Assembly (NCBI GenBank): GCA_028023455.1
Contig: JAQFVV010000183.1
Coordinates: forward strand, 2,329,975-2,393,974
From: Epiperipatus broadwayi
Taxonomy: Eukaryota; Onychophora; Udeonychophora; Euonychophora; Peripatidae
Direction of reading: 5' to 3'
DNA: 64,000 nt
This document shows, one piece after another, positions 47,744-57,679 of the stretch. Numbering within the stretch: the stretch's first letter is position 1; each line of letters starts with the position of its first letter. The notes under the pieces were generated by a model that saw nothing but the letters and a program-made list of their open reading frames with translations, was not told the DNA's origin and made no database searches. Made by a program: the position numbers and the translations under genes.

Positions 47744-48129
47744 CTGAAAATTCCATCATCATAGGCTTTCAGGAAAATATGTAATCATTTGGTTTAGTGC
47801 TGGAGATTTTTCTCTTTCAATGTCAGGCTTTTCAGGCATTAAAAACTCTGATGAATGTTTGTATATTTTTTTAAAAGTGATAACATTTCTATTTTAAAGT
47901 TTGTATAAAACATAACTACAAACATTATTTTTTTAATGAGCAAATTGGAAATATAAATCTTGTTAATGTGGTATGTTTTCCTGAAGGTTTGTGATCATGG
48001 TATTTTAATTGTATTTATATAGTGGACTATTTTCATCATCTAATATAAGTATTGAATGTTTTTAGAAAAATTTAAATTTATTTAAATATTCCAAATACAT
48101 TCTGTTGTAAGTTATATTATACAGGATAT

Positions 48130-48275
48130 CAATAATTATGCGCTTATAATGCTCGTTAAAGAAGTTATATATATTATTAAATTTATTTAAAACTTAGTGC
48201 TTTCAAAGCTCTATGGCTTCATAATCATAGCTGTCTTTAACGAGCGTTATAAGCGCATAATTATTGATATATAAT
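48130..48275. repeat. Small palindrome inserted in the family A tail
   Basis: tatcaataattatgcgctta followed by taa(t/c)gctcgtta on the left is mirrored on the right (48238-48270), around a 60-bp loop. It lies within the minus family A copy and splits its tail. Confidence 0.65.
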
Positions 48276-48325
48276 TTATGAGAAGTTTATAAACAAATTT
48301 TCTTTATACAGGATAGTGTATGCAC

Positions 48326-48366
48326 AATGTTTCAGGAAGTATTATTCTCCTCTCTTCTTCAGGTGT
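48326..48366 (-). ncRNA. Hammerhead-like core in the family A tail
   Basis: On the minus strand, CTGAAGA (complement at 48356-48362) is followed by a purine-rich hairpin (aggag with cttcct) and GAAA (complement at 48330-48333). Stem III and stem I pairing are poor, so this is at best a relic. Its position just after the tRNA-like module repeats at 47440 and 49185. Confidence 0.3.
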
Positions 48367-48489
48367 TGTTGGCCTGATGAATGATGTATTACAATGGGAA
48401 TCAAACCTGGACTCTTAGGGTCTTCAATATATCATTTTAAGGTAATGATCTAACCAACAACTATTCTGCCAAAGGCAACAATCATTAGA

Positions 48490-48990
48490 AATTTCTTATA
48501 CTTATCTATAAGTTTCCTCCTGATTTCTTCATTTTTTCCTAAGGGTAGAGTTGATTAGTATAGTCATACTTAGGTTGACTAATGGGGTAGTCTGCCATAG
48601 TCATGTGAGCAGCTTCTTTAAATTTTCTTCTTTGTACCTTTTCTTCGCTATTTAATATTGTATTTTTCCCAATTGAATATATGCTCATTAGTACATACAT
48701 GGCCCGCTACCCCTCTCTTCTAATCATCAGTCTGTGTTCTTGCAATTGCTTTTCAATGGAGTAATTGGTCTTACCATATATGTTCTTCCACATTCACATA
48801 TTTCATAGATGCAGTTTTTGCTTTTCAGCATTTCAAGAATTTAGGCTTTATAGATGTTAGAAATCCTCATAGTGTGGTATTGGTCTGGAAAGCTGTTTTA
48901 TTGTTGTACTGATTGCTGCTCATGTGATGATGGCAGACAACCTCATAAAGTCATCCTAGTGTGACTATAAATAGTATATAAAAACCACTA
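48490..48990 (-). pseudogene. PLE GIY-YIG endonuclease remnant
   Basis: On the minus strand the first part (about 48940-48880) reads YNNKTAFQTNTTL, the connector before the endonuclease (K.AF in PLEs). Then comes CIYEICECGRTYMGKT, the GIY-YIG start with the usual Cys pair (I/Y-xx-I/P-C-x-CG-xx-YIG-T), and YSIEKQLQEHRLMIRREG, the R..EH motif region. After a break, ILNSEEKVQRRKFKEAAHM, then the PISQP segment, corresponds to the C-terminal KR..KEA.xI block. Two or three frameshifts and stops are needed. No PLE reverse transcriptase precedes it. Of all copies here it preserves most of the catalytic domain. Confidence 0.7.
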
Positions 48991-49439
48991 ACCAACTTTG
49001 CTCTTTGAAAAAGTGGAGAAATTTAGGAGGAACCTCATATATAAGTATATGAAATTTCTATTAACTGTTGCCTTTGGCAAAATGGCGCAGTTGGTTAGAG
49101 CATTATATTAAAATTCAATATCAAGAATCTAAGGGTCTAGGTTTGACCCTCACATGTTAGTACTGTTGCAGGTCAGGCCAGCAACACCCAAAGACGAGAG
49201 GAGAATATTACTTCTTGAAACACTGTGCATATACTAACCTGTGTGCTATTACTAACAGTTGAATGTATTTGGAATATTTAAATAAAGTTAAACTTTTCTA
49301 AAAACATTCAATACTTTTATTATGATGAAAATAGTCCAATCTTCAATTTAATATACTGTATATGTTATCTATAAACCTTGTGAAATGTTTTTAATAAGTG
49401 CATTGATAAAATTATAAAAAAATTAAACCAAACCACCTT

Positions 49440-49640
49440 TCCTATTACTTTTACAATATCAAGGGTCAGATTGACTTAAGGTCAACACGGGTATGACTAT
49501 ATATATAATATTGGCTTCTCGAGAGCTTTGAGAAATCCATCATCAGCATTTCAGTGATATGGATGGCTGAAGAATTGAAGAGTGGAGAGGATTGAAGACT
49601 GTTCATTAAGGTGTGTGGACAATTGTAAGAGATTAAAAGT
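49440..49640 (+). repeat. Family B body fragment
   Basis: gggtcagattgacttaaggt followed by caacacgggt matches 43111-43142. gagaggattgaagactgttc then attaagg matches the segment before the ribozyme at 43225-43240 and 57428. It is truncated before the hammerhead. Confidence 0.6.
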
Positions 49641-49649
49641 ATATCTTCC

Positions 49650-50230
49650 AATACTATACTTGTATTTCAATGTTTATTTTATTAAAATTAATCAATCTGA
49701 TAGTTTTGATTGACCAGCAATTTTTTTCAAGCTAATTAATACAGAAAAGGTGGTTTGATTTAAGAAATGGGAACACTGAATTATTAGGAGGAGGTGGGTA
49801 TTGGTTATTAGTTAACTCTGAAGAAGATGGCGGGTCACTTAAAACTGTTTGATTGATTAATTTGATTAAAATAAGCATTATAAAAGTAATTGAAAATATG
49901 ATTTGGTTTAATTTGTTATAATTAATTTTTATTTTTATGGCAGACTATTATCAAATAAATTTTACTATTAAAAAAAGAAACTAACATACCAAATTGGAAG
50001 TGGGAGTGGGTCGGAATAATATTAGTTTTTGTTGTCATTTTTTAATTATCAAAAAACATATACTTAGTTTCTAATTACATGTTTAGTAATATAATACAAC
50101 TTCTTCTTTATTGCTCAATTTGGAGTAGATGAATAGAGTAATCTACTCCTTCTAATAGAGATGCTGGGGGAAAAAGGAGAAAATTATATATTTTAATTGT
50201 AATTTTACCTAATACTGAATGTTTCTTATA
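49650..50230. other. No feature recognised
   Basis: AT-rich. No coding or repeat copy. Confidence 0.35.
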
Positions 50231-50234
50231 AACG

Positions 50235-50725
50235 TAAATAGAGGGATTTGAATTCAGGATTTTTTAGTCTATTCATCCTCAATTTTACCAGAACACAAGA
50301 CCACACACATGCAAAAAAGATACATGATCCACAATATACATATTTTGTGCCGAACAGGCACCAATCAGTTAGGCCAGATAATAATCTTACACACATATAT
50401 ACAATCAGTGTTCCATCATCAGTTTCTCAATGAAATGTATGGTTGAATAGTTGGGTGAGAAGATTGAAGCCTGTCCATTAAAGTTTGATGAATTATTATC
50501 TTAATATAAACTGAGCACTGATTGCATAAATGTGAAGGAGCTTATGATTTGGCCCAACTAATGAATGCTGGTTCTGCATGAAATATTCATGTTGGGGATC
50601 ATGTATGCTTTCTGCATGTGTTTTGTTATGTGTATTGGTTGCTTGAAATGGAGTAGAAGTTGAACAGACTGAAAAATCCTGAGTTCAAATCTCTATTCTT
50701 TCTATTTACATATTTTAGTTGGTAT
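50235..50725. mobile_element. Family B inverted dimer
   Basis: The minus copy (50235-50402) and the plus copy (50405-50725) are head to head. The minus copy holds a decayed ribozyme (core CTGATTG, with a GTGCC/GGCAC hairpin). The plus copy has the body (ttgaagcctgtccattaaag), a near-complete ribozyme at 50544-50602, and the outer tail with a B-box-like gagttcaaatctct (50690). Confidence 0.78.
50544..50602 (+). ncRNA. Hammerhead ribozyme candidate, one core change
   Basis: The core is CTAATGA (50558-50564) in place of CTGATGA; GAAA lies at 50580-50583. Stem II is ATGC/GCAT closing a 7-nt loop. Stem I pairs CCCAA (50553-50557) with TTGGG (50592-50596), and, beyond an internal loop, ATGATT (50544-50549) with GATCAT (50597-50602). 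These stem I pairs differ in sequence from the 57.5-kb copy but keep complementarity. The G-to-A change in the core should abolish cleavage. Confidence 0.6.
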
Positions 50726-50829
50726 ATATCTTCTTTGCTAAATAATGTCTTGTGATGATTTGTTTGAAACATAACACATCCATGATTTATTTGATTATTG
50801 TTTGTCATTACTTGCTATCTTTCAAAACA

Positions 50830-53800
50830 GCTTAACACCCCACATGATTTACTGCATTTGTAGAATTATGGACTCTAGAGTCAAAGTCCATGGATTGCAG
50901 CTGTGTTACCACTTCTCAAACTTCCTATAAGCACCCAAGTAACAAATCATTTATTTAAATTACCCTTTAATTTTGCTTATCATGCTTAAGATTTCCTCAT
51001 AGCCTTTATGCTTTCAAAGATTTAAACTAATTTGATTCTAATGGTAGATAATTTCTGATATATGCACACACAAATATTTATATACAGATACTGCATTAAA
51101 CATATATATTTCATGTTTCAGCTATCTAAAGGAATACTTGGAATCAAATACATTTGAATTTCGGGGATTACTGTGTTATTGCATATACATATAATTTAAA
51201 GGAATATAGCAATAGCTTGTATTCTTTGCAATCTTTATATTTACTGCTAATAAAGTAACATTTAATCAAAGATTTAAGCCTTACATGTTTGAGCTAATTT
51301 CAAAATGTTGAACGTTGTTTTTTTTTTTTTTTTGATACTGTTATCTTGATTTTAATCCATATTGTTTGCTGCCTTTAGAGACTTGATAACTCAAGAGTAG
51401 AGCTCTAAAATCTGTTATCTTATTCTATAAATTTACTAAAAACAGAGTCTGATAAAAAAAATTATCTTGACAATAAGATTACCATAAATCATTACTAAAA
51501 GTTAAACGTTTCTGTACTAATAATGGTTTTATATAAATAATAATATATATATATATAGCAAAAAGTAAAAAACAAATGTCAAAATTTTTTAAAAATATTA
51601 TTATTGTTTGTATATTTTTATCAGAGCTTTGAATATTGATAAAGTTACTGTTGAAAGATTAGTACTATCGAATTTTCAGACAATTAGATGTTATAATAAT
51701 ACATTAACACTTACATACTGATGAAAATGTGTTTGTTTCTTTTTCTATTATAATTTAATTAATATTTCTTTATAGCTACATTTTAAGAATTTATTGTTAC
51801 AGTTTGATTTACAAGTTTCAAACTTACTTACAACTTTGACACGTTCACTCTAAATAAATACAGTAATGATTATCACTCCCAGTTTATTAAACTGGAGATT
51901 ATCTCTAGCCCAGATATAAACCTTAAACCTTAGTTAAAGATTAATATGTATTTTAAAAATAAATAAATAAACATACATGAAGCAATTCAACTTTATGAGC
52001 TCTGAAGTATATGGTAACTGTAAATCTGGAATTGCATTTTTTTAAACATTAAAAAGATCACTTCAGACTAAAATTTATAAGAAGTTCAAAAACCTGAAAT
52101 GACAAAGCTGAAGTTATGATTAATGAACTCTAGGTTTCAAAATTCATGATCATTACACAGAGCGTTGAAAATCATTTATTATTAGATACAATTATTCAGA
52201 CATGAGAACACAATACTTTTCATCTAGTTACTAATATTATCTGTATAGTTTAGAATAGTTTTAAAATGGTGGACTGAAATGCTGAAGATTTTTGGATTAA
52301 CTTTTATATAAGAAAAAACAACAACTCAATCTTGTCATGGGAAATGGTATGCTAAATCTCCAATGGATGGCCTAATGGCATATGATCTCCCAAGCAACTA
52401 TATTGCATCACTGATTTTTAATTACTTTTATAATATTTTAATTTTTTTATATAACATAACAATTTTTATTTTCAAAATACTGTTATGGTTTTTTTTTTTT
52501 TTTGGAAGTAATTCTTAAATAATGAAAAAAACTTTTAACATTAAGCAGCCATTCATACTTCTCATACCATTTTATCTAAAAAGTCAATATCAATATTTAA
52601 AATACAAGTTATTTATATATTACATAGTGTTGTATGATTAAGTAATAGATAAACATGTTCATGAATTAAATATGGCTTAATAATTCTTTTTATATAAGGG
52701 ATATTCATAATAATTTTACAAATTTGAATGATGTTTTACATTTAACCTCTAAGATAATGGGTTTTTTTTTTGTTTCTAGTAACAATATGTATAACAGTCT
52801 TAAGACTCATGGCTTTTTGTGTATATTTTAGATTTAGTAACTTTTCTAATGCTTTTTAGCGTCACTTATTCAAAGCTAACATTGTAAAAACATATATTTT
52901 TTTTATATTAGATGTGATGTGAAATAAAAATTGCCTTTTTACAGACATTCAGAAGTTTCAGTACATAAGTCATGGGTTTAGAAAACTTACTAACTAAATT
53001 AAACATTTCTTTTCTTTCAAAATATTATGTACCACAATAATTTTTCTATTATTAAATCAATGATGAATCATTGTTTTCTTTCCTATCCCATTTTAATAAA
53101 AATTCTGGTTTGATAATTACAATATATTATCCTATTTCCTATTTTTGACATAAAGTCTTAATGAATAAGCGCTATAAATCTCTTTTCCCCTCTTTTATTT
53201 GTATGTTTAACCCACTCTCCATGACATTTATTTTGATTCTTTTTCAATATTCTTTCCTCTTCATATAAACCACTAAAGTCCCTAAATTTGTCTCTGATAA
53301 CAATAATTACTTAATAATATTTTAATACATCTTTTCATAATATATATACATATCTATAACATAATCTTTTAATATATTTTTCACTATTCTACATTTTTTT
53401 GTAACCAATTTTTCTAGCTTTTTTTTTTTTACTCATCCTAACTATGTATCTTTAATATGCTTTCTATATATTTATCTTAATTTTTATATAAATACATAGA
53501 AATAAATTCACTATTAACTTTGTATATTGTAAAACTTTTCATGTTTAACTATGTTTTAATCTCTTCTCACAATCCAAATAGACATTAATCTTTAGTTATT
53601 CATATTTTATAGCTTTCCAAATATTTATACATAATATAATTAATAGTAGTAGTTTCTATTAGTTATGCATGCTTCAAAAGTTAATTCTTGAATGCATTAA
53701 TCTGCTATGTTAAACAATAAACATCACATGATCAATACGTATAGGGAGTTCTGCCTGTTTTAACTATGTTAAACAAGTATGTAATATTATTTTGATCACT

Positions 53801-54350
53801 ATTACATAACAAGTAGAATTAAAATCACGAATTTCATTTTAATATACAGCATAAATATTTCACAAATTAAAAGTATAAATGATTTTGAACAATTTTATTT
53901 ATTTTTTGATTTATTGATGCAAAGTTTTGTCATTTTTTTTCTTCATTCCTCTAACTTCATATTGCCATTTCTGTCTGAAGTGAAGACAGACTTCTTCCTC
54001 TCACAATCTTATTTTGTCTTTCATTCATCTGAAGAAAGAAAATGATGTCTATACATCATTAATAATTCAAGCCTCATTTTGACATTTTGTTGTTGTCGAA
54101 TTACTCTTAACCATTAATTAAGTTTTAATTTTTATTATTTTAAAATGTTTATTCGAAACAAATTGTAATTTTATTTTTTAAATGTACTTCAAATTTGTTT
54201 TAGCATTTAAAATTGATGGATTTTCAACGAAAAGTAATAGAAGCTGTCATTTTAAGAAATTATTCTTCGTTTCCTAAAAAGTTTTAAAAACTATTATTAT
54301 TTTTACACATGAAGACAGCATATTAAAAATGTTATGTGTATATATATAGT
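50830..54350. other. No feature recognised
   Basis: AT-rich, with T runs at 51319-51333 and 52491-52503. At 53715-53735 aaacatcacatgatcaa repeats a phrase from 44970-44990. I see no coding, splice-like exon or repeat copy beyond that. Confidence 0.4.
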
Positions 54351-54359
54351 CATATATAA

Positions 54360-54660
54360 AATGAAGGGCCTTGCAATATAGTAGTTAAGCATTTAACTTT
54401 ACATCACCTAAATTCATATTAAGTAAACCTTGGACATTTTTACATGCAAGCATAAATTCAGGTAATTGTCACATAACCAGCTCAGCAATGAGATAATTAA
54501 TAAATAATGGAGGATATCTAGTATTCTTAGTTAGTGGATGAAAACAAAAATGGTAGATCCTCACAGTCAGGAATTTTTGATAAACATGAGGAATAAAGCT
54601 TCTTTCAATGCTTTTTTTTTTTTTTTTTGAAAACTGTTGAGAGAGGTTTTGGCACTAAAA
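54360..54660 (+). repeat. SINE-like repeat, family C
   Basis: A start like tgcaatatagtagttaagc, then acctaaattcatattaagt in the T-arm position, then ataaataatggaggatatct followed by agtattcttagttag, and an end near aaaactgttgag, follow the order of the 1.8-kb and 21.3-kb copies. Confidence 0.45.
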
Positions 54661-54854
54661 TGAGCTGTTCAAAAGCAATATAGCATTTACCTTAAGGTGA
54701 ATACCTCAAACTGATATTTAATGATTAATGAAATTTTATTATATATTAATAGAAATATAAACTTAAAATCACCCTTATAAGCCAACTAATTCACAACTTA
54801 GAATTTCATATTACTTTAAATAAATGGTTGTAACTTGATGAAAATTTTTTTATA

Positions 54855-55193
54855 TGCTGTTTTTTTCTTGCCAATACCCTTTGTATGAATCAGATGGAAA
54901 TAACAGTCACTGCTGCGGTCCTTAGGTTCATGACAAACCATGAGAATACCAAAAGTCATTCATTTTGCATTTTCCTTTTGCCAGTCATGAAGCATTTCAT
55001 CACAATTATGACACATAATATGAGGAGCCCAATTCTTGGCTTGATCATGAAGGGGAACTTGAAAATAGGCAATATATACACATTTCACAAATGAAGAAAT
55101 ATTGCACCTTTAACATTGAAGTGTGTAACAACCACATATATAACAGAAAATGTCAGGACTATTCTTACATTTACACCTACTCAAAGAAGCCAT
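54855..55193 (-). pseudogene. Cysteine-rich conserved protein, N-terminal fragment
   Basis: One minus frame from ATG at 55193 reads through about 100 codons with only two stops. It has MASLSRCKCKNSPDIFCYIC with GC following, a second block FVKCVYIAYFQVPLHDQAKN followed by WAPHIMCHNCDEMLHDW, and a third block FGILMVCHEP, then SSDCYF. The layout of Cys pairs (CxC, CxxCxC, CxxC, C), the phrases D(Q)xKxWAPHxxCxxC and FGIPMVxxEPxxxxxDCYF are, from memory, shared by a family of uncharacterised proteins that recur in many invertebrate genomes. The frame continues to about 54855 (HTKGIGKK), also as in that family. The two stops, at codons 28 and 78 or so, make it a pseudogene, perhaps a retrocopy or part of an element. 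Confidence 0.6.
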
Positions 55194-55199
55194 GATTCA

Positions 55200-55540
55200 A
55201 TATAAACACAAAATAAGAGGGTGTTTTTATCAGATAATATTTTTTTACATTTAAAAACAACTACAATTATGTAAAAGTGATGTTTGTAAAACATTAATTG
55301 CCTTGTGATTATGTTCAATCCAAAAATCGTTGCTCTTTAACTCCAATTTGAAAACCAATGCATGTCATTAACTGTAACAAAAAGAAATTAAAATTGCATA
55401 AAAACTAGAGCATGCACCAAAAAACAAATTTCAGATTTGGAAACAGCAATAAGGAAATATATAGAAAAAGTTCTAAAACCTCATGCAACAGAAAATGAAA
55501 AAAAAATTGTGCCCAGTGTACAAATCCAAAAGCATAATGA
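55200..55540. other. No feature recognised
   Basis: AT-rich. No coding matched to either neighbour. Confidence 0.35.
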
Positions 55541-55544
55541 TAAC

Positions 55545-57232
55545 TCATATTCATTTGTCTTTTCTATAATTTCTCTTTAATATCTGTATATGATGTACTG
55601 TACTAAAACCACTTTTAAATCCAGCTTGTTCTCTTGGTTGGTGGAAATCCAATGTTCTCTGTAGATGAGTTGAAATTATCTTGGTATAAATTTTGTATAA
55701 AACTGATAAAAGGCTGATAGGTCTGTAATTTCTAATATCTTCTTTATCACCTTTTTTAAACATTAATATTAATACTGCATTCTTCCAATCATCTGGTACA
55801 TCTTTATCATTTAGACATTAAGTATATAACTTTGCTAACAATTTTTTATTTCGTCACCTGCTTCTTTTAATATATCAATTATAATTCCAACATTACCTGG
55901 AGTCTTTCCTTTCTTTATAAATTTAATTGCATGTCTCACTTTTTCACTTAAAATTCTGGGCAATTCAGAAGATATAATAGATATAGGAGATATTTCTTCT
56001 TTATTACTATATAATTCTCGCTAGAAGTTTTCTACCCATTTCATGATGTCATCTCTCTTTTTAGTAATAATTCCATCTGTTTTTCTTATTGCAGATATAA
56101 ATTTCCTACCAATACCAAAATGTTGTTTTACACTCTTGAGACTTTTATTCTCCTCTACAGCTTTTCTTGCTAGTTCACAGTTATACTTTCTTATATCATT
56201 TTCAACTCTTTTCCACACCATTTTACAAAATTCGAGATATTCAATTCTTCTTAATGCATAATTTTTGTATATTTTGATATTCCTTCTTTTCTTCATAAAT
56301 TCTCTAGTCTCAGTATAAATTTTATTGGTCAATTGCTGCTTTTTTCTACCAGCTATCTTTGTTACAATTTTTAAAAGTGTATCAGTTATTTTCATATTAA
56401 TTTCATTCAAATCTGAATCATGTTCAAAATCTACTAATATTTGAAACCGATTTGAAAGTTCTAATTTAAATTCATTAGAATATTTCTGAAGATTATGAAT
56501 ATCAACTGTAAATATTGTTTTTCGTAATAATTTTTGTTTCTCTAGCTTACATCTTACTAATTGATGTTCACTTCCTGTGTTAAATTTATTAAGAACATTA
56601 CAATCTTTCAATATGTATTTTCGGTTAGTCAAAATATAATCCAATAATGCTGTACCTTCATTTGGATGCTTGCAAGTTCATTTCTTTTTAACATTTTTAT
56701 CAAAAAAAAAAAAAAAAAAAGAATTTATAATATAAAGTTTTTTTTATGTCCTCTCTCATTTCTATTATTGTAACCAAATCTTTCATTTGTTTATCAATTC
56801 TAGCATTAAAATCTCCCATAACAATTTTAAAATGTTGTTTATTCTGATCAAAAGTCTTTTGTACAACCATATAAAAATCTTCTACTACTTTATCACTATA
56901 AGAACTTGTTGAGGCATAAACTTGAATTATCTGCATTTGGTATCTGCTATTAAGTTGTATCACTAATCTTGGCACCCTGTCTGGTACATCATCAATCTCC
57001 ACAATGTTATTCTTCCACTTTTTATTTATAATAAATCATACTCCACTTATATTTCCAATATTTGTGCCTTTTTAATAGAGTACATGTCCACTATTTAAAT
57101 CAATTGTCTCTTCACCTTTTCTTCTAATTTCACAAAGTCCAATAATGTCCCATTTAATATAAGAGAGTAGTCTACCATTGTAAATATTTAAATAAAAAGT
57201 CACCATCAAATGGCATCCTGGGTCCATAATCA
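55545..57232 (-). pseudogene. RTE-like LINE: endonuclease and start of RT
   Basis: On the minus strand it starts near 57232 with MDPGCHLMVTF, then KWDIIGLCEIRRKGEETIDL (57150-57090), the APE-endonuclease opening. Next is VEIDDVPDRVPRLVIQLNSR, followed by MQIIQVYA (57005-56920) and HFKIVMGDFNAR (56835-56795), the catalytic DFNA motif. After an A run at 56702-56720 it resumes with YILTNRK and GSEHQLVRCKL (56600-56550), the GSDH catalytic His motif (here with E for D). A basic linker follows, then the RT fingers MFKKGDKEDIRNYRPISLLS and EQAGFKSGFSTVHHIQ (55763-55560). It stops in mid-RT, so the catalytic YADD and the 3' end are missing. That is a 3' truncation, unusual for a LINE. Confidence 0.82.
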
Positions 57233-57369
57233 GGGGATTCTTAGCACCCTCTGTCTTCGGCCACCAACTGTTGCATTGGTTGATGAGTTTACAGACTCCT
57301 GGGAATAAACATTGAATTTAATACCATAAGTATTGTTTATTGTACCATGAATGCACTATACAGTACTTT

Positions 57370-57670
57370 TTAATACCCATAAAGATTTTCAGTAATATGA
57401 AAGGGTGAAAAGTTGGAGAGTGGAGAAGATTGAAACCTGTTCATTAAAATTTCAAAGATTTGCTGCTTAATATAAACTGAGCATTTATTATATATGTGTG
57501 TGCGAGACAATGATCTGGATCAACTGATGAGTGCTGGTTTAGCATGAAATATGGATATTGAAGATTATTTATCTTTTTCACATGTATATGGTCATTTATA
57601 GAATGGAGTAATAGCTGTTGGAAGCTGGAAAGTCTGAGTTCAAATCCCTTCGAATTACCTTAAGTTCAAT
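57370..57670 (+). mobile_element. Family B repeat, single copy
   Basis: In order it holds: the body (gagtggagaagattgaaacc, 57417), the phrase before the ribozyme (aatataaactgagcattta), the best hammerhead of the window, gattatttatctttttcaca, and a tail with a B-box-like gagttcaaatccct (57636-57649). Unlike the others it is not in an inverted dimer. Its 5' neighbour is the minus-strand RTE. Confidence 0.75.
57511..57567 (+). ncRNA. Type I hammerhead ribozyme candidate, complete core
   Basis: The core is CTGATGA (57524-57530) and GAAA (57546-57549). Stem II is GTGCTG/TAGCAT with loop GTT (six pairs with two G-T). Stem I is TCAA (57520-57523) with TTGA (57558-57561), and, across an internal loop (TGGA against A), TGATC (57511-57515) with GATTA (57563-57567). 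Stem III is two base pairs (AT/AT) with a four-base loop. Cleavage is predicted after A57557 (context AUA). Very short stem III and an open stem I with an internal loop are features of hammerheads reported in Penelope-like elements. Confidence 0.7.
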
Positions 57671-57679
57671 ATAAACAAT

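Larger units (their letters stand above)
48005..49345. mobile_element. Family A inverted dimer containing PLE coding
   Basis: The left half is a minus copy (about 48990 down to 48005) with a PLE endonuclease segment, then a tRNA-like module, a hammerhead-like core and the family A tail. The right half is a plus copy (about 49010-49345) starting in the same place (gaaatttctattaactgttg then cctttggc mirrors gccaaaggcaacaatcatta) and carrying the tRNA-like module (ggcgcagttggttagagc, 49085) and tail. Endpoints match across the halves (gaatgtttttagaaaaattt against its complement). This copy ties the tRNA-like repeat to a PLE ORF. An inner palindrome at 48130-48275 is a later insertion. Confidence 0.78.

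Noticed and set aside
53960-54060. Hammerhead from catctgaagaaagaaaatga
   Set aside because: CTGAAGA is followed by no stem II hairpin and no properly placed GAAA.
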